From assembly GCA_001771065.1 (NCBI GenBank), contig MESQ01000038.1:1-64000 (forward strand): DNA of 64,000 bases. Direction: 5' to 3'. Each line of letters opens with the position of its first letter. The stretch's first letter is position 1. Below are positions 20,974 to 32,088 of this stretch, piece after piece. The notes beneath the pieces are model-generated. The model saw only the letters and a list, made by a program, of their open reading frames with translations, ran no database searches and was not told the DNA's origin. This DNA is from Burkholderiales bacterium RIFOXYD12_FULL_59_19 (GTDB lineage Bacteria; Pseudomonadota; Gammaproteobacteria; Burkholderiales; Burkholderiaceae_C). The translations under genes were made by a program, and so were the position numbers.

Positions 20974-22311
20974 TCAGGCAGCCTTGTCGGCAAACGGGTT
21001 GCTCGACGTCTTGAACTCAATACGCAGTGGCGTCCCCACCAGATCGAATTCCTTGCGGAAACGCCCTTCGAGAAAACGTTTGTAGGCATCGGTGACGTGT
21101 TCCAGCGAATTGCCGTGAACAACGATGACCGGCGGGTTCATGCCACCCTGATGCGCATAACGCAATTTGGGCCGGAACATGCCTGAACGTTGCGGACTTT
21201 GAAACTGCACCGCCTCCAGCAACAGCCTTGTCAGCACGGGGGTTGACATCTTGCAGTTGGCGGCCTTGTAGGCCTGCGCAATAGACGCCCACAAAGGCCC
21301 CAGACCCTGGCGCTTTTGCGCCGAAATAAAGTGCATGTTGGCAAACTTCAAAAATGGCAGTCGGGTCTCAACCGAGCGTTTGACCAGTTCGCGCTGGTAC
21401 TCATCCACCGCATCCCACTTATTGACAGCCAGCACCACGGCACGGCCGTTCTCAAGAATGTAACCGGCAATATGGGCATCCTGGTCGGTCACACCCTGGG
21501 TCGCATCAATCAGCAACAGCACCACATGGGCCGATTCAATCGCTTGCAAGGTTTTTACGACTGAAAACTTTTCGATCGCCTCGAACACTTTGCCCCGACG
21601 GCGCAAGCCAGCGGTGTCAATCAGTTCAAATTTTTGACCGTTGCGCTCGAACGGCACCGAGATAGCGTCGCGTGTGGTACCCGGCAGATCAAAGGCGACC
21701 AAGCGCTCTTCGCCCAGCCAAACATTGATCAGAGTGGATTTGCCGACATTAGGTCGCCCGGCCACTGCCAGTTTGATAACGCCGGGCTGCTCGGCTTCCT
21801 GGACTTCGTCTTCAGTTTGCAGCAATGGCAACAAGGCAAGATCCAGCAACTCGCGGATGCCCTGGCCGTGCGCCGCGGACACCGCAAGCACTTCACCAAA
21901 TCCGAGTTCATAGAACTCGACCAGTTGGCTACCGGCTAGCATGCCTTCGGCCTTGTTGGCGACCATCACACAGGGTTTTCCCAGACGGCGCAGGTAATTG
22001 GCAATGTCATGGTCCTGCGCCGACACGCCAGCACGGGCATCCACCACAAAAATCACCACATCGGCCTCAGCCACCGCCTGACGTGTTTGTTTGGCCATTT
22101 CCTTGTAGATACCGGCGCTGGCATCGGGCTCGAAACCGCCGGTGTCAATCACAATGTACTCATGCTTGCCCAGTTTGCCATTGCCGTAATGCCGATCGCG
22201 CGTCAAACCCGCAAAATCTGCCACGATGGCATCGCGCGATTTGGTGAGACGATTGAACAACGTCGACTTACCAACGTTGGGTCGCCCGACCAATGCCAAA
22301 ACAGGTTTCAT
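20974..22311 (-). CDS. der: Ribosome-assembly GTPase Der (EngA)
   Basis: A 445-residue protein with two tandem G domains, as is diagnostic. The first has [15 protein letters not shown] and ANKAEG; the second has [28 protein letters not shown] and [12 protein letters not shown]-like C-terminal domain ends in [18 protein letters not shown]. It acts in maturation of the 50S subunit. It lies 27 bp downstream of bamB, following the conserved bamB-der order; a long repeat-rich gap separates it from hfq. Confidence 0.97.
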   Translation of the reverse strand: MKPVLALVGRPNVGKSTLFNRLTKSRDAIVADFAGLTRDRHYGNGKLGKHEYIVIDTGGFEPDASAGIYKEMAKQTRQAVAEADVVIFVVDARAGVSAQDHDIANYLRRLGKPCVMVANKAEGMLAGSQLVEFYELGFGEVLAVSAAHGQGIRELLDLALLPLLQTEDEVQEAEQPGVIKLAVAGRPNVGKSTLINVWLGEERLVAFDLPGTTRDAISVPFERNGQKFELIDTAGLRRRGKVFEAIEKFSVVKTLQAIESAHVVLLLIDATQGVTDQDAHIAGYILENGRAVVLAVNKWDAVDEYQRELVKRSVETRLPFLKFANMHFISAQKRQGLGPLWASIAQAYKAANCKMSTPVLTRLLLEAVQFQSPQRSGMFRPKLRYAHQGGMNPPVIVVHGNSLEHVTDAYKRFLEGRFRKEFDLVGTPLRIEFKTSSNPFADKAA

Positions 22312-22338
22312 GCCGTGATATCCGTGAAAGAGCGCGTG

Positions 22339-23475
22339 TTATTCAGGCTGAAAACCATAGACACCTCCTTGGGAGGTGACCACCACCAGGGTGTTGCCAG
22401 CCACCACGGGCGTTGCCACAATGGCTGAGCCGTCGGTCGCCATCTGGGCCAGTGGTGTGCCGTCCGCACGTGACAAGAAGTGCAGCCAACCCGTGGCGTC
22501 GCCCAGCACCACCGAGCGGCCCAATGCCAGTGGCGCGCTCAAAGCGCGGTAGCGCAGACGATCCGAACGCCAGACTGGTTCACCGTCAGTATGGCGCCAG
22601 GCCAGCACACGACCATCCGACTCGACGCCATAGAGCTGGCTATCGTCACCCTGCACACCTACCGCCCCGTCAGCGGCACGTTTCCAGGTGACGCGCGCGC
22701 GCAAGGTATCAACACAGGCCACGGCCGTCTGGAAGGCACGCACACAAACCTCGTTAGCTTGCCGACTGACACCACCCACCAGATCAACCAGGCGCTCAAT
22801 GTCGTTAGTACCACGTGTCTGGGCGACCGGCACGTCCCACAGGGTCGTTCCGTTCAGCGGGTTCATGCCCACCAGTTGACCCGACAGGCCCGCCACCAGC
22901 GTGTTGTCGATCGCCATCAGAATGCCTGACTGGCGCAAAACAAGCGCCTCCCCAGGGCGTTGTTGTTGCCACAGCTTGCGGCCCGTTTTGGCATCAAAAG
23001 CGGCCACACTGCGGTCAGCACCCAAGACAAAAATGCGCTCGCCAGCCACCAGTGGCGCGGTGAACACCTGCGCGGTCAAGCGTGACCGCCAGACCACTTG
23101 GCCGGCATCCAGCACCACCAGTTCGTTGTCACGGGTGACCACGGCGGCAAAGCGCCCGTCGCTGCCGACACCAGCGGCAATGGGTGCGCCAACCTGCGTG
23201 CGCCACAGGGGCGCGCCGCTGGCGGCATCGAAGGACAACACGGTGCCGTCAGAACCGGCCAGCACGACGTTGTTGCCCACCACCTTGACCTGCAAAGGGA
23301 AATGAACAGGTGCAATTTGTGCACGCCAGACCGATCGAACACCGAGCAGCGCCGGATTTGCGCCCAGGTCAGCAGGCTTGGGCTGGTCAGGGCCACTGGC
23401 ACAGGCTGACAGCGCAGCAACTAGCAACACCGCCAACCCACGGCGCACTGTCGTGAATGAATAAAAATTTGCCAT
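22339..23475 (-). CDS. bamB: Outer-membrane assembly lipoprotein BamB
   Basis: A 378-residue lipoprotein: the signal peptide ends at the lipobox LSAC (VLLVAALSACASGPDQ). The body is an eight-bladed beta-propeller of PQQ-like repeats, visible as recurring blocks such as VLSFDAASGAPLWRTQV, VAAFDAKTGRKLWQQ, GMNPLNGTTLWDVPV and WRHTDGEPVWRS. It supports BamA in folding outer-membrane barrels. It starts 6 bp after the YfgM-like gene, as in the common yfgM-bamB arrangement. Confidence 0.95.
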   Translation of the reverse strand: MANFYSFTTVRRGLAVLLVAALSACASGPDQPKPADLGANPALLGVRSVWRAQIAPVHFPLQVKVVGNNVVLAGSDGTVLSFDAASGAPLWRTQVGAPIAAGVGSDGRFAAVVTRDNELVVLDAGQVVWRSRLTAQVFTAPLVAGERIFVLGADRSVAAFDAKTGRKLWQQQRPGEALVLRQSGILMAIDNTLVAGLSGQLVGMNPLNGTTLWDVPVAQTRGTNDIERLVDLVGGVSRQANEVCVRAFQTAVACVDTLRARVTWKRAADGAVGVQGDDSQLYGVESDGRVLAWRHTDGEPVWRSDRLRYRALSAPLALGRSVVLGDATGWLHFLSRADGTPLAQMATDGSAIVATPVVAGNTLVVVTSQGGVYGFQPE

Positions 23476-23481
23476 GATGGA

Positions 23482-24159
23482 TTATTTCCCGGCCGCTGCG
23501 GCCACTTGCGCTGGCTGACCAATCTCAACGCCCAGGGCATTGAGCTTGACTTCAACCAAACGACGGTATTCGGTGCGCGCGTCAAACAGACGGTAGGCCT
23601 TTTCGTATTCGGCCAGCGCCCGTGTTTTGTCACCCTGCAATAACAACACATCGCCTTTGCGGTCAGCCGCCAGCGCGTCAAAGCTGACCGGGTAGGCCAT
23701 GTTCAGAAGTCGCAACGCTTCGTCATAATTTTTGGTTTCAGTGGCGAGGGCAGCCAGACGCAAGCGCGCCAGTGCCTGGTAACCAGCATCTGAAGACTGC
23801 TCAGCCACCCAGGCCAGCGTTGTTTTGGCCGCATCGGGCTTGCCAGTCGTCATCTGCTGTTTTGCCACCAGCAACCCGGCCTGCTGGGCATAGGCAGTGG
23901 CAGCAAACTTGTCTTTCATGTCGCTGAAAACACGGTCCATGCGGCTTGCATCTGAAGCTTGCACTGCGCGGTCAAGCTCATCAAATAGCGCTGCCGCCTG
24001 CTGAGCCTGGCTGCGTTGCCAATAATGGTAAAAGTTCCAACTGGCAAAAGCACCCAGGACAACAATCAGCACCCAGGTGATGGCATTGCCGTACTGCTTC
24101 CAGAAATGCTTGATCTGGTCAAGCTGTTCTTGTTCTTCAAGGTCTAATTGATTGGCCAT
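23482..24159 (-). CDS. YfgM-like TPR membrane protein
   Basis: A 225-residue protein with an N-terminal cytoplasmic start (ANQLDLEEQEQLDQIKHFWK), one membrane helix (ITWVLIVVLGAFASWNFYHYW) and a periplasmic tetratricopeptide-type domain with repeated helical pairs. This is the YfgM/ancillary SecYEG translocon subunit family (tetratricopeptide-like, DUF2133), thought to pass substrates to periplasmic chaperones. It sits between hisS (12 bp upstream) and bamB (6 bp downstream), the usual context. Confidence 0.88.
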   Translation of the reverse strand: MANQLDLEEQEQLDQIKHFWKQYGNAITWVLIVVLGAFASWNFYHYWQRSQAQQAAALFDELDRAVQASDASRMDRVFSDMKDKFAATAYAQQAGLLVAKQQMTTGKPDAAKTTLAWVAEQSSDAGYQALARLRLAALATETKNYDEALRLLNMAYPVSFDALAADRKGDVLLLQGDKTRALAEYEKAYRLFDARTEYRRLVEVKLNALGVEIGQPAQVAAAAGK

Positions 24160-24171
24160 AAGGGTATTTCG

Positions 24172-25482
24172 TTAAGCATGAGATTGTAGGGTGCCGGCCC
24201 AACTTGCCAGGTCGGCCAGTGCATGCTGTTGCTGGGACACGTTGGCGTCGCGCAAGGGTTTGACGGTAAGCTGCTGGGCTTTGATTTCGTCTGATCCAAA
24301 AATCAGGGCAAAACGGGCGCCACTGGCATCGGCGCGTTTGAATTGGCTCTTCATGCTGCCCATGACGTCGCCCGTGCTGGTGTGCATTTGCACACTGACA
24401 CCGGCCGCACGCAAGGCCTGCAGCGTTGACAAAACCAGTGGCAAGGCGGCAGCATCGGTGACGATGGCATAGGCGTCCAGGCCGGGGCCGACATCGGGCA
24501 AGCCCGCGCCGCGGGCCAGCGCCAGCACCCGGTCCACACCCAGCGCCCAGCCTACCGCCGGTGCAGGTTTGCCGCCCAGCTGTTCAAACAGATAGTCATA
24601 ACGCCCGCCCGCACACACCGTGCCCTGCGACCCCAGGCGGTCGGTGGTGAACTCGAACACGGTCAGGTTGTAGTAATCCATACCACGCACCAGCCGCGGG
24701 TTCACGGTGTAGGCCACGCCATTGGCCTTCAGTATCTCGGTCAAGGTGTTGAAGTGCGCCAGCGATTCAGCGCCCAAAAAATCAAGCAGCTTGGGTGCCG
24801 CCTCAACCAACGGCTGCATGGCAGGATTCTTGGTGTCAAGAATGCGCAGCGGGTTGCTGTGCAAACGCCGCCTGGCGTCTTCGTCGAGCAGCTCGGCGTG
24901 TTGCTCCAGATGGGCAATCAGCGCCTTGCGGTGCTCCAGGCGTTCATGCGCCTGGCCCAGGCTGTTGAGTTCCAGGCGCACATCAACTAGCCCGATTTCC
25001 TGCCACAGGGCATGCGCCATCAAAATCAGTTCAGCGTCGACCTCCGGACCAGCAAAACCCAGTGCTTCCGCGCCGATCTGGTCAAACTGGCGGTAGCGGC
25101 CTTTTTGCGGGCGTTCGTGGCGAAACATGGGACCCATGTAATACAGGCGTTTGCCGCCGTCGTACAGCAAGTTGTGCTCCAGCGCGGCGCGCACCACACC
25201 GGCAGTGGCTTCCGGGCGTAGCGTCAGTGGGTCACCATTGAGCCGATCCTCGAAACAGTACATTTCTTTTTCGACAATATCGGTGACTTCACCCAGACCC
25301 CGAACGAACAACGGGGTGCGCTCAACAATGGGCGTGCGGATGTTGCGGTAGGCGTAACGCGCCATCAGGGCCCGCACCTTGGCCTCGAGCCACTCCACGG
25401 CCGCCGAGTCTGGCGGCAACACGTCGTTCATGCCTTTGACGGCGGTCAATTTTTCAATTTTCGAAATGATGGGTTCGGTCAT
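24172..25482 (-). CDS. hisS: Histidyl-tRNA synthetase
   Basis: A 436-residue class II synthetase. Motif 1 region: [20 protein letters not shown]; motif 2: [22 protein letters not shown]; histidine-A and -B loops: [15 protein letters not shown] and [12 protein letters not shown]; motif 3: [14 protein letters not shown]-terminal anticodon-binding domain follows ([15 protein letters not shown] onwards). It charges tRNA-His. Located between ispG and yfgM as in many Proteobacteria. Confidence 0.97.
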   Translation of the reverse strand: MTEPIISKIEKLTAVKGMNDVLPPDSAAVEWLEAKVRALMARYAYRNIRTPIVERTPLFVRGLGEVTDIVEKEMYCFEDRLNGDPLTLRPEATAGVVRAALEHNLLYDGGKRLYYMGPMFRHERPQKGRYRQFDQIGAEALGFAGPEVDAELILMAHALWQEIGLVDVRLELNSLGQAHERLEHRKALIAHLEQHAELLDEDARRRLHSNPLRILDTKNPAMQPLVEAAPKLLDFLGAESLAHFNTLTEILKANGVAYTVNPRLVRGMDYYNLTVFEFTTDRLGSQGTVCAGGRYDYLFEQLGGKPAPAVGWALGVDRVLALARGAGLPDVGPGLDAYAIVTDAAALPLVLSTLQALRAAGVSVQMHTSTGDVMGSMKSQFKRADASGARFALIFGSDEIKAQQLTVKPLRDANVSQQQHALADLASWAGTLQSHA

Positions 25483-25493
25483 GACAATTCAAA

Positions 25494-26765
25494 TCAAGGC
25501 GTGACGGCCGCTGGCGCACCAAAACGCTTTTCCACATAGTTTTCAACAATCACCTGAAACTCCTGGGCAATGGCGTCACCGCGCAGGGTCATGCGTTTTT
25601 CGCCGTCGATGAAGACCGGCGCGGCCGGCGCTTCACCCGTACCAGGCAAACTGATACCAATGTCAGCCTGTTTGCTCTCGCCGGGGCCGTTGACGATGCA
25701 ACCCATCACGGCCACTTTCATCTTTTCGACACCCGGATATTTGGTGCGCCAAACAGGCATCTGGGCACGCAGAAAACCTTCAATTTGCTGCGTCAGTTCC
25801 TGAAAGGTGGTGCTGGTGGTGCGGCCGCAGCCCGGGCAGGCGGTGACGCTGGGCACAAAAGAACGCAGTTCCAAGGCTTGCAGTATCTCCGAGGCAATCA
25901 CCACCTCCTGGGTACGCGACTCACCCGGCTGCGGCGTCAGCGATACGCGAATGGTGTCGCCAATGCCCTCCTGCAACAGAATAGACAAAGCTGCCGCTGA
26001 GGCCACCGCCCCTTTGGTGCCCATGCCAGCTTCGGTCAGTCCCAAGTGCAAGGCGTAGCTGCTGCGCCTGGCCAATTCACGGTAAACGGAGATCAGATCC
26101 TGCACCCCGCTGACTTTGCAGGACAAAATGATTTGATCAGGATTCAGGCCCAGGTCAACCGCCTGCTGCGCTGAATCCAAAGCCGATGTGATCAGGGCTT
26201 CGTACATCACCGGCTTGGCGCCCCAGGGCGGGTTGCGGCGGCTGTTTTGGTCCATCAGGTCGGCCAGCAACTCCTGGTCCAGGCTGCCCCAGTTGACCCC
26301 GATGCGCACCGCCTTATTCCAGCGAATGGCGGCTTCGATCATGATGCCAAATTGCCGGTCGTGCTTGTCACCTTTGCCCACGTTACCGGGATTGATGCGG
26401 TACTTGGACAGCGCTTGGGCACACTCCGGGTAATCGGTCAGCAAACGGTGGCCGTTGTAATGGAAGTCACCAATCAGCGGCACATCAATGCCCATGCGGT
26501 CGAGCTGCTCGCGAATCGGCGCTACCGCCTGGGCCGCCTCGGGCGTGTTGACCGTCAGGCGGACCAGCTCCGAACCCGCCAAGGCCAGTTCCTTGACCTG
26601 AATCGCCGTGCCGATCACGTCCACCGTGTCGGTATTGGTCATGGACTGCACCCGCACCGGCGCGTCGCCACCAACGGTCACACAACGGCTCCCCCAAACA
26701 ATTTGGGCTTGACGTGAACGCCTCGGCAGCGCGCTGGCCATGGCAATTGGCAGATCTTTTTGCAT
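25494..26765 (-). CDS. ispG: (E)-4-hydroxy-3-methylbut-2-enyl-diphosphate synthase
   Basis: A 423-residue [4Fe-4S] enzyme of the MEP isoprenoid pathway (GcpE). The N-terminal TIM-barrel has [14 protein letters not shown] and [13 protein letters not shown]. The cluster-binding region shows [16 protein letters not shown] and a later third cysteine in [14 protein letters not shown]. It acts in the cytoplasm with reduced flavodoxin or ferredoxin. The stop of rodZ and the ATG of ispG share one base (26765), so translation is coupled. Confidence 0.96.
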   Translation of the reverse strand: MQKDLPIAMASALPRRSRQAQIVWGSRCVTVGGDAPVRVQSMTNTDTVDVIGTAIQVKELALAGSELVRLTVNTPEAAQAVAPIREQLDRMGIDVPLIGDFHYNGHRLLTDYPECAQALSKYRINPGNVGKGDKHDRQFGIMIEAAIRWNKAVRIGVNWGSLDQELLADLMDQNSRRNPPWGAKPVMYEALITSALDSAQQAVDLGLNPDQIILSCKVSGVQDLISVYRELARRSSYALHLGLTEAGMGTKGAVASAAALSILLQEGIGDTIRVSLTPQPGESRTQEVVIASEILQALELRSFVPSVTACPGCGRTTSTTFQELTQQIEGFLRAQMPVWRTKYPGVEKMKVAVMGCIVNGPGESKQADIGISLPGTGEAPAAPVFIDGEKRMTLRGDAIAQEFQVIVENYVEKRFGAPAAVTP

Positions 26766-27637
26766 TACTTCACCTCAAATCGAGCCACATTGGTTTTGGT
26801 CACAGTGCTTAAATCCAGACGCTCACCACGCACGCTGACATCGACTTCATCGGCGCGCCCCAGCACCACCGACAAGGGCAAGGCACCCGCAAGCCGGACC
26901 TGCTCGCCGGGCGTGAGCGTTTTGCGCAAGTGCAACACACCCTGAGCATCCATGACTTCGACCCAGGAGCTGCCACGCGACTGCAACAGCAAAAGGGCGT
27001 GCCCGGAAGCGCCCGTTGCCGAAGCTGCGTTAGCTGGCATGGCAGCACCCATTTGAACTGGCGCGGGCAGGTGCTGCGAGTCCTGCAAAACGGTGGCACC
27101 AGCGCTTGATGCGGCCAAGGCAGGCGTCTCTGGGACCGGCTCGGTCTGCGCGCTTGACGCCGGATCTGGCACGACAAACGCCGGTTCCGGGCTGGCAGGC
27201 CACCAGAGCACCACAAAAATAGCCAGAATCAGGCCAATGACGGCCAGACTCAAAGGACTGACCAGGTTCATTTTTAGTTTTTGACCCAATTCGAAACGGT
27301 TTGACTTGAACGGGGCATTCAGACCGGATGGATCAGCCATGACCGAGCTAGGAGCAGATTGTGGCAAGGCTGCCAGCACCGGAACCGGATCAATTTTGAG
27401 TATCCGACAGACACTCGCCGCCAAGGCACGGACAAAAACCAGGTCGGGCAATTCGTCAAAATGGTCCGCTTCGAGCGCTTCGAGCTTGCGTACCGGCACC
27501 TTCAGCGTGACCGCCAGTGCCGCCACATGCAAACCCTGGCGCTGGCGCGCAGCTTTCAGCAAGGCACCTGCCGTGGGCCGGTCTGGTGCGACAAGCGCCT
27601 CTGGCGGAACCTGGTCCGTTGGCAACATATCACTCAT
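26765..27637 (-). CDS. rodZ: RodZ-like cell-shape protein with HTH domain
   Basis: A 290-residue protein from the ATG at 27637 (MSDMLPTDQ), which overlaps pilF by 8 bp; the track's 46 extra residues belong to the pilF frame shadow. A cytoplasmic Cro-type HTH ([43 protein letters not shown]) is followed by a membrane helix ([20 protein letters not shown]), an Ala/Pro-rich periplasmic linker and a DUF4115 domain ([19 protein letters not shown]). It links MreB to the envelope. Confidence 0.88.
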   Translation of the reverse strand: MSDMLPTDQVPPEALVAPDRPTAGALLKAARQRQGLHVAALAVTLKVPVRKLEALEADHFDELPDLVFVRALAASVCRILKIDPVPVLAALPQSAPSSVMADPSGLNAPFKSNRFELGQKLKMNLVSPLSLAVIGLILAIFVVLWWPASPEPAFVVPDPASSAQTEPVPETPALAASSAGATVLQDSQHLPAPVQMGAAMPANAASATGASGHALLLLQSRGSSWVEVMDAQGVLHLRKTLTPGEQVRLAGALPLSVVLGRADEVDVSVRGERLDLSTVTKTNVARFEVK

Positions 27638-28454
27638 CGAATGCGCCGCGCCGATAAAAAGCTGCCTCTTTGGACTGCGCAAAGCGCTTTTCCAATTGAT
27701 TGGCCAATTGCAACATGGCCACGCGGTCAGCCATGCGGTGCTCGACCTTGATACCCAGCCAAAGTGACTCGGCATTGGCCCAGTCGCTGTTGTTGAGACG
27801 GCGGATATAAAACTGTGCTCTTGCCACCTCGCCGTTTTTAAACAGCAGGTTCGACAGGTTGTAGCCGGTCACAGGATTCGCGGCGTCATATTCATAGGAT
27901 TTAAGGAGGCTGTGCTCGGCTTCGCGCAACTGCCCTGCCCTGATCTGGCACAGACCCTGGGCCATATAGGTTTTGGCACGCTCGCCATAGGCAGGATTGG
28001 CCAAGGCTGCGGAAAAATCGGCGAAAGCCTCTGGATACCGGGACTGCTGACACTTTAACCACCCGAGGTTGTGCAAAATATTGGGGTCACCGGGGCGCAC
28101 AACAAGCGCTTGCAAAAAACTTTCCTGGGCCAGCACCGATTCATTGAGTCGCATGTAGATCAGCCCGCGCAAGCTGTAGGCATCGGCAAAACCGGGATCA
28201 GCGGCCAGCGCGAGCTTGACTTCGTCCAGCGCAATGGTGGTCTTGCCCTGTTCCAGATAACCCATCGCAAGTTCGACCCGGATACGGGCTCTTTTGCGGT
28301 CGCTGGATTCATCTGAATCAGTGACCAGGTCAGGGCGACTGGCCTGGGCCTGGCCAGTATTGGGGCCACTGGCACAAGCCGTAAAAAAGCCTGCACCAAG
28401 CAGCGTCAGGAGCAACCAGCCGCCGAGCTTGTGCCAAAGCCTCCAAGCGTTCAT
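27630..28454 (-). CDS. pilF: Type IV pilus biogenesis lipoprotein PilF/PilW
   Basis: A 274-residue lipoprotein with signal peptide and lipobox FTAC ([18 protein letters not shown]) followed by TPR units: [40 protein letters not shown] and [20 protein letters not shown]. It is the outer-membrane pilotin that promotes PilQ secretin assembly. The rlmN-pilF-rodZ-ispG order is conserved in Beta- and Gammaproteobacteria; it overlaps rlmN by 4 bp. Confidence 0.92.
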   Translation of the reverse strand: MNAWRLWHKLGGWLLLTLLGAGFFTACASGPNTGQAQASRPDLVTDSDESSDRKRARIRVELAMGYLEQGKTTIALDEVKLALAADPGFADAYSLRGLIYMRLNESVLAQESFLQALVVRPGDPNILHNLGWLKCQQSRYPEAFADFSAALANPAYGERAKTYMAQGLCQIRAGQLREAEHSLLKSYEYDAANPVTGYNLSNLLFKNGEVARAQFYIRRLNNSDWANAESLWLGIKVEHRMADRVAMLQLANQLEKRFAQSKEAAFYRRGAFDE

Positions 28455-29599
28455 GCCGAAACCTCTTCAGCCTGGTTGCCCGAAGCCGCCAGCAAGGGCG
28501 CGTGCAAGTTTCGGTTGCGCTCCATACGCACCATCACCCGGGTGCGGTCCTTGACGTCACCCGCCAGTTGGCCACAGGCCGCGTCAATGTCGTCACCGCG
28601 GGTTTTGCGGATGGTGGTGATGACACCGGCGTCATTCAAAATTTTTGCAAAGGCCTGCACACGATCTGGTTTGGAGCGCAACAGGCCAGAAGCCGGAAAG
28701 GGGTTAAACGGTATCAAATTGAACTTGCACCACGCGCCCGGGTGGGCCTGGATGCGCGCCACCAATTGGCGTGCACAGGCGTCGGAATCATTGACGCCGT
28801 CGAGCATGCAGTACTCAAAGGTAATGAAATCGCGCGGCGCATGGGCCAGATAGCGGTGGCATGCCGCCACCAGTTGCGCCAGCGGGTATTTCAGGTTCAG
28901 CGGCACCAGGGTGTCGCGCAGCGCATCATTGGGTGCATGCAAAGACACCGCAAGCGCCACCGGGCAGTCTTGCGCCAGCCGGTCGATCATGGGAACAATG
29001 CCCGATGTGGACACGGTGACCCGGCGCCTGGACAAGCCGTAGGCATGGTCATCAAGCATCACCCGCAGCGCCGGAACCAGCGCGTTGTAATTCTGCAAGG
29101 GCTCACCCATGCCCATCATCACCACGTTGGAAATCACGCGCTCGTCACGTTTGAGGTGCTTGCGTAAAAAATGCTCGGCGAACCAGAGTTGCGCCACAAT
29201 TTCACCGGTAGTGAGGTTGCGGCTGAAGCCCTGATGGCCGGTAGAACAAAAGCGGCAGCCGACCGCACAGCCGGCCTGCGATGACACACACAGGGTGCCA
29301 CGATCGGCCTCGGGAATAAACACGGCCTCCACGGCATTACCATCACCCACGTCAAAAAGCCACTTGATGGTGCCATCGGCCGACATGTGTTGCGACACCA
29401 CCGGCATCGCCTGGATGCAGGCGATACCCTTAAGTTTTTCGCGCAGTGATTTGGCCAGGTCACTCATGTCATCAAACTGGCTGGCCCCTTTTTGATGAAT
29501 CCAACGAAACAGTTGCACTGCACGAAAGCGCTTTTCGCCCAGGCCGTCGCAAAAGACGGCCAGGCCCTCAAGGTCAAAGTCGAGCAGATTCACCGTCAT
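28451..29599 (-). CDS. rlmN: Dual-specificity 23S rRNA/tRNA A2503/A37 methyltransferase RlmN
   Basis: A 382-residue radical-SAM enzyme. The cluster motif is [19 protein letters not shown] (CxxxCxxC). Also visible are [29 protein letters not shown] and [11 protein letters not shown]. The C-terminal [20 protein letters not shown] contains a catalytic-type cysteine. It methylates C2 of adenine in 23S rRNA and some tRNAs. It sits 8 bp after ndk. Confidence 0.96.
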   Translation of the reverse strand: MTVNLLDFDLEGLAVFCDGLGEKRFRAVQLFRWIHQKGASQFDDMSDLAKSLREKLKGIACIQAMPVVSQHMSADGTIKWLFDVGDGNAVEAVFIPEADRGTLCVSSQAGCAVGCRFCSTGHQGFSRNLTTGEIVAQLWFAEHFLRKHLKRDERVISNVVMMGMGEPLQNYNALVPALRVMLDDHAYGLSRRRVTVSTSGIVPMIDRLAQDCPVALAVSLHAPNDALRDTLVPLNLKYPLAQLVAACHRYLAHAPRDFITFEYCMLDGVNDSDACARQLVARIQAHPGAWCKFNLIPFNPFPASGLLRSKPDRVQAFAKILNDAGVITTIRKTRGDDIDAACGQLAGDVKDRTRVMVRMERNRNLHAPLLAASGNQAEEVSA

Positions 29600-29607
29600 G
29601 GCGGGTA

Positions 29608-30033
29608 TTAACGCGAGTAAACGTTCATGCCGGCAAAGAAGAACGCAATTTCCACTGCGGCCGTCTCAGACGCATCAGAACCGTGCACCGCGTTGGCATC
29701 AATGCTGTCTGCGAAATCAGCGCGAATGGTGCCCGCAGCCGCTTTTTTCGGATCGGTCGCACCCATCAGGTCGCGGTGTTTCAACACGGCGTTTTCGCCT
29801 TCGAGGGCCTGGATCATGACCGGGCCGGACACCATGAAATCCACCAGGTCCTTGAAAAACGGACGGGCTTTGTGCACGGCATAAAAAGCCTCAGCCTCGC
29901 CACGCGACAAATGGGCCATTTTGGAAGCCACAATTTTCAGACCGGCAGCTTCAAAACGGGCGTAAATTTGGCCGATGACATTTTTTGCAACAGCGTCGGG
30001 TTTGATGATGGAAAGAGTGCGTTCGATAGTCAT
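29608..30033 (-). CDS. ndk: Nucleoside diphosphate kinase
   Basis: From the ATG at 30033 ([19 protein letters not shown]) the protein is 141 residues, the standard length; the track's extra 11 residues are not family-like. The active-site histidine is in the NAVHGSDAS block near residue 117, and KPDAV supplies the nucleotide-binding lysine. It equilibrates nucleoside triphosphate pools. It heads the ndk-rlmN-pilF-rodZ-ispG-hisS-yfgM-bamB-der run. Confidence 0.97.
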   Translation of the reverse strand: MTIERTLSIIKPDAVAKNVIGQIYARFEAAGLKIVASKMAHLSRGEAEAFYAVHKARPFFKDLVDFMVSGPVMIQALEGENAVLKHRDLMGATDPKKAAAGTIRADFADSIDANAVHGSDASETAAVEIAFFFAGMNVYSR

Positions 30034-30148
30034 GGTTTTTCCTGATAAATGTAATTTTTGACCCACTTGTCAAAGCTTTGGATGTTAACCTGAACCCGCT
30101 GGGCGCCAGCACGTCGGCTTGACGCATCCATCGGGTGCATGGGCTCAT

Positions 30149-31309
30149 TCAACGGCTTTTGCCGATACGTCTGGCGCCGGAAGAGCCCGAACCCGCACCA
30201 CGTTTGCTACCCAGTTCCTGCCTTTGACGGTTGTAACTGTCAGCGCCGATGTAGCCAAAATTGGTTTTCAACGGGTCCGGCTGGGCGTTGTTGCCAGCAT
30301 TGGTGGTACCGCTATTGGGCTTGTTGGTGCGCCCACCCGGGCTTCGGGGTGCCGGGCGACGCCCGCGCAAGGGCGGACGCGGGGTGTGCTCGCGCGTCAT
30401 GCCGTCTTCGGCCAGCGCCACGGAGGCCTCACCAGCACCTGTTGCAGCGGAATTTCTGGCCTTTTGCGTCAAGGCATTGATGTCGCTGGCATCGAGCTCC
30501 ATCCAGGCGCCACGCTTGAGCCCCCGCGGTAACACCATGGCCCCGTAACGAATTCGTATCAAACGACTCACGGCATGACCGACGGCTTCGAACATGCGCC
30601 GAACTTCGCGGTTGCGACCTTCAGAGATGGTCACCCGATACCAGCAATTGGAGCCCTCACCCCCGCCCTCTTCGATGGAACCAAAGTTGGCAAGCCCGTC
30701 GTCGAGCTTGACGCCTTCGAGCAGGCGCTTCTTTTCTTCCTGATTCAGGGCGCCCAGCACCCGTACCGCGTATTCGCGCTCAAGACCAAAACGCGGGTGC
30801 ATCAGGTTGTTGGCCAGCTCGCCCGAACTGGTGAAAAGTAGCAAGCCTTCGGTATTGAGGTCGAGTCGGCCGACGGACTGCCACTTGCCCTGAAACAGCT
30901 TGGGCAATTTGCGAAAAACAGTGGGCCGATTTTGTGGATCGTCGTTAGACACAACTTCGCCTGCCGGCTTGTGGTAGGCAATGACGCGGGCCGGGGGTGG
31001 CTCGATCCGGAAGCGAATCGGCTTGCCGTTGACTTTGACATGGTCACCAAATTGAACCCGTTGACCAATATGGGCGGGTTCATTGTTGACGGTGATCCGA
31101 CCCTCCATGATCAGTTGCTCCATCTCCAGTCGCGACCCCATGCCGGCCTGGGCCAGCACCTTGTGCAGCTTGGGCGACTCGGGCAAGGGTGCCAGCACCC
31201 TTTTCAGAGGTGCAGAGGCCTGCGTGTCTTCGGCGTCAAATTGACCCGAGACCACGTCTTCAAACCGGATTGACGTCGACTGAGGGTTTAGCTCTTCTTG
31301 TTTCATCAT
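30149..31309 (-). CDS. rluB: 23S rRNA pseudouridine synthase RluB
   Basis: A 386-residue protein with an S4 RNA-binding domain ([21 protein letters not shown]), the RsuA/RluB catalytic motif ([21 protein letters not shown], catalytic Asp in GRLD) and [17 protein letters not shown] long C-terminal tail rich in Arg, Pro and Gly is typical of betaproteobacterial RluB and probably binds RNA. It modifies U2605 of 23S rRNA. It overlaps scpB by 4 bp, a conserved pairing. Confidence 0.93.
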   Translation of the reverse strand: MMKQEELNPQSTSIRFEDVVSGQFDAEDTQASAPLKRVLAPLPESPKLHKVLAQAGMGSRLEMEQLIMEGRITVNNEPAHIGQRVQFGDHVKVNGKPIRFRIEPPPARVIAYHKPAGEVVSNDDPQNRPTVFRKLPKLFQGKWQSVGRLDLNTEGLLLFTSSGELANNLMHPRFGLEREYAVRVLGALNQEEKKRLLEGVKLDDGLANFGSIEEGGGEGSNCWYRVTISEGRNREVRRMFEAVGHAVSRLIRIRYGAMVLPRGLKRGAWMELDASDINALTQKARNSAATGAGEASVALAEDGMTREHTPRPPLRGRRPAPRSPGGRTNKPNSGTTNAGNNAQPDPLKTNFGYIGADSYNRQRQELGSKRGAGSGSSGARRIGKSR

Positions 31310-31968
31310 GATTCCTTTGACTCCAAATTCGATGTCCCAGCGGCCATGTGCTCGGCAGCATGGACGTCTTCAGACCAGTTCAACTCCGCCGTAAAAGCCG
31401 TGACTTCACTCGCCTGACTTGACGCCAGCGCCCGCCCCAGGCCCTCAAAGGCCACACCGGTCGCATTCAGCACGGGCAATTGATCCAGCGAAGACAGCCC
31501 CAGGTCATCCAAAAACTGGCGTGTCGTGGCAAACAGGGCCGGCCGGCCGACCGTATCACGGTGCCCGATCACTTCGATCCAGCCCCGGTCTTCGAGTTGC
31601 TTGACCGTCAGCGAGTTGACGGTCACACCGCGGATATCTTCAATGTCACCACGAGTGACTGGTTGACGGTAAGCAATGATGGCCAAGGTCTCCAGTGTTG
31701 CCCGGGCGTAGCGGGGTGGCTTTTCCGGATACAGGCGATCCAGGTAAGGCCGCATTTCGGCACAACTCTGAAAACGCCAGCCACTGGCCAACTGAACCAG
31801 TTCAACCCCACGCGACGACCAATCCTGCTGCAATTCATTCAACAGTCCACGGATGTCGGTCAAACTCTGCGCTTGCCCCAAAAGAAGCTGCATGTCACGC
31901 AGGGACATGGGCTCTTGGGCGCAAACCAAAGCGGCTTCAAGAATGCACTTGGCATCCAGCGTTTTCAT
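31306..31968 (-). CDS. scpB: Chromosome segregation/condensation protein ScpB
   Basis: Kleisin-associated winged-helix protein of the SMC-ScpAB complex. I use the ATG at 31968 ([20 protein letters not shown]; 220 residues), which fits the family start; a start at 32004 is also possible. Two winged-helix domains are visible: [18 protein letters not shown] and then [28 protein letters not shown] with [18 protein letters not shown]. No scpA is adjacent; it may lie beyond the window. Confidence 0.92.
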   Translation of the reverse strand: MKTLDAKCILEAALVCAQEPMSLRDMQLLLGQAQSLTDIRGLLNELQQDWSSRGVELVQLASGWRFQSCAEMRPYLDRLYPEKPPRYARATLETLAIIAYRQPVTRGDIEDIRGVTVNSLTVKQLEDRGWIEVIGHRDTVGRPALFATTRQFLDDLGLSSLDQLPVLNATGVAFEGLGRALASSQASEVTAFTAELNWSEDVHAAEHMAAGTSNLESKES

Positions 31969-32088
31969 GGTTTCGTCGTGTTGAAATAAGATGCCCGAAG
32001 ACATCAAGGCAAAGAATGGAAGGTGCGTCACAAGCCGAGCGAGCCATCGGAGACGCGGACGCTGCCTCAAAGAAACTGAAACAGACGC

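Noticed and set aside
20730-21122. 130-residue minus-strand ORF across repeat copy A
   Set aside because: Different frame from the copy B ORF, overlaps the der 3' end and shows no family match.
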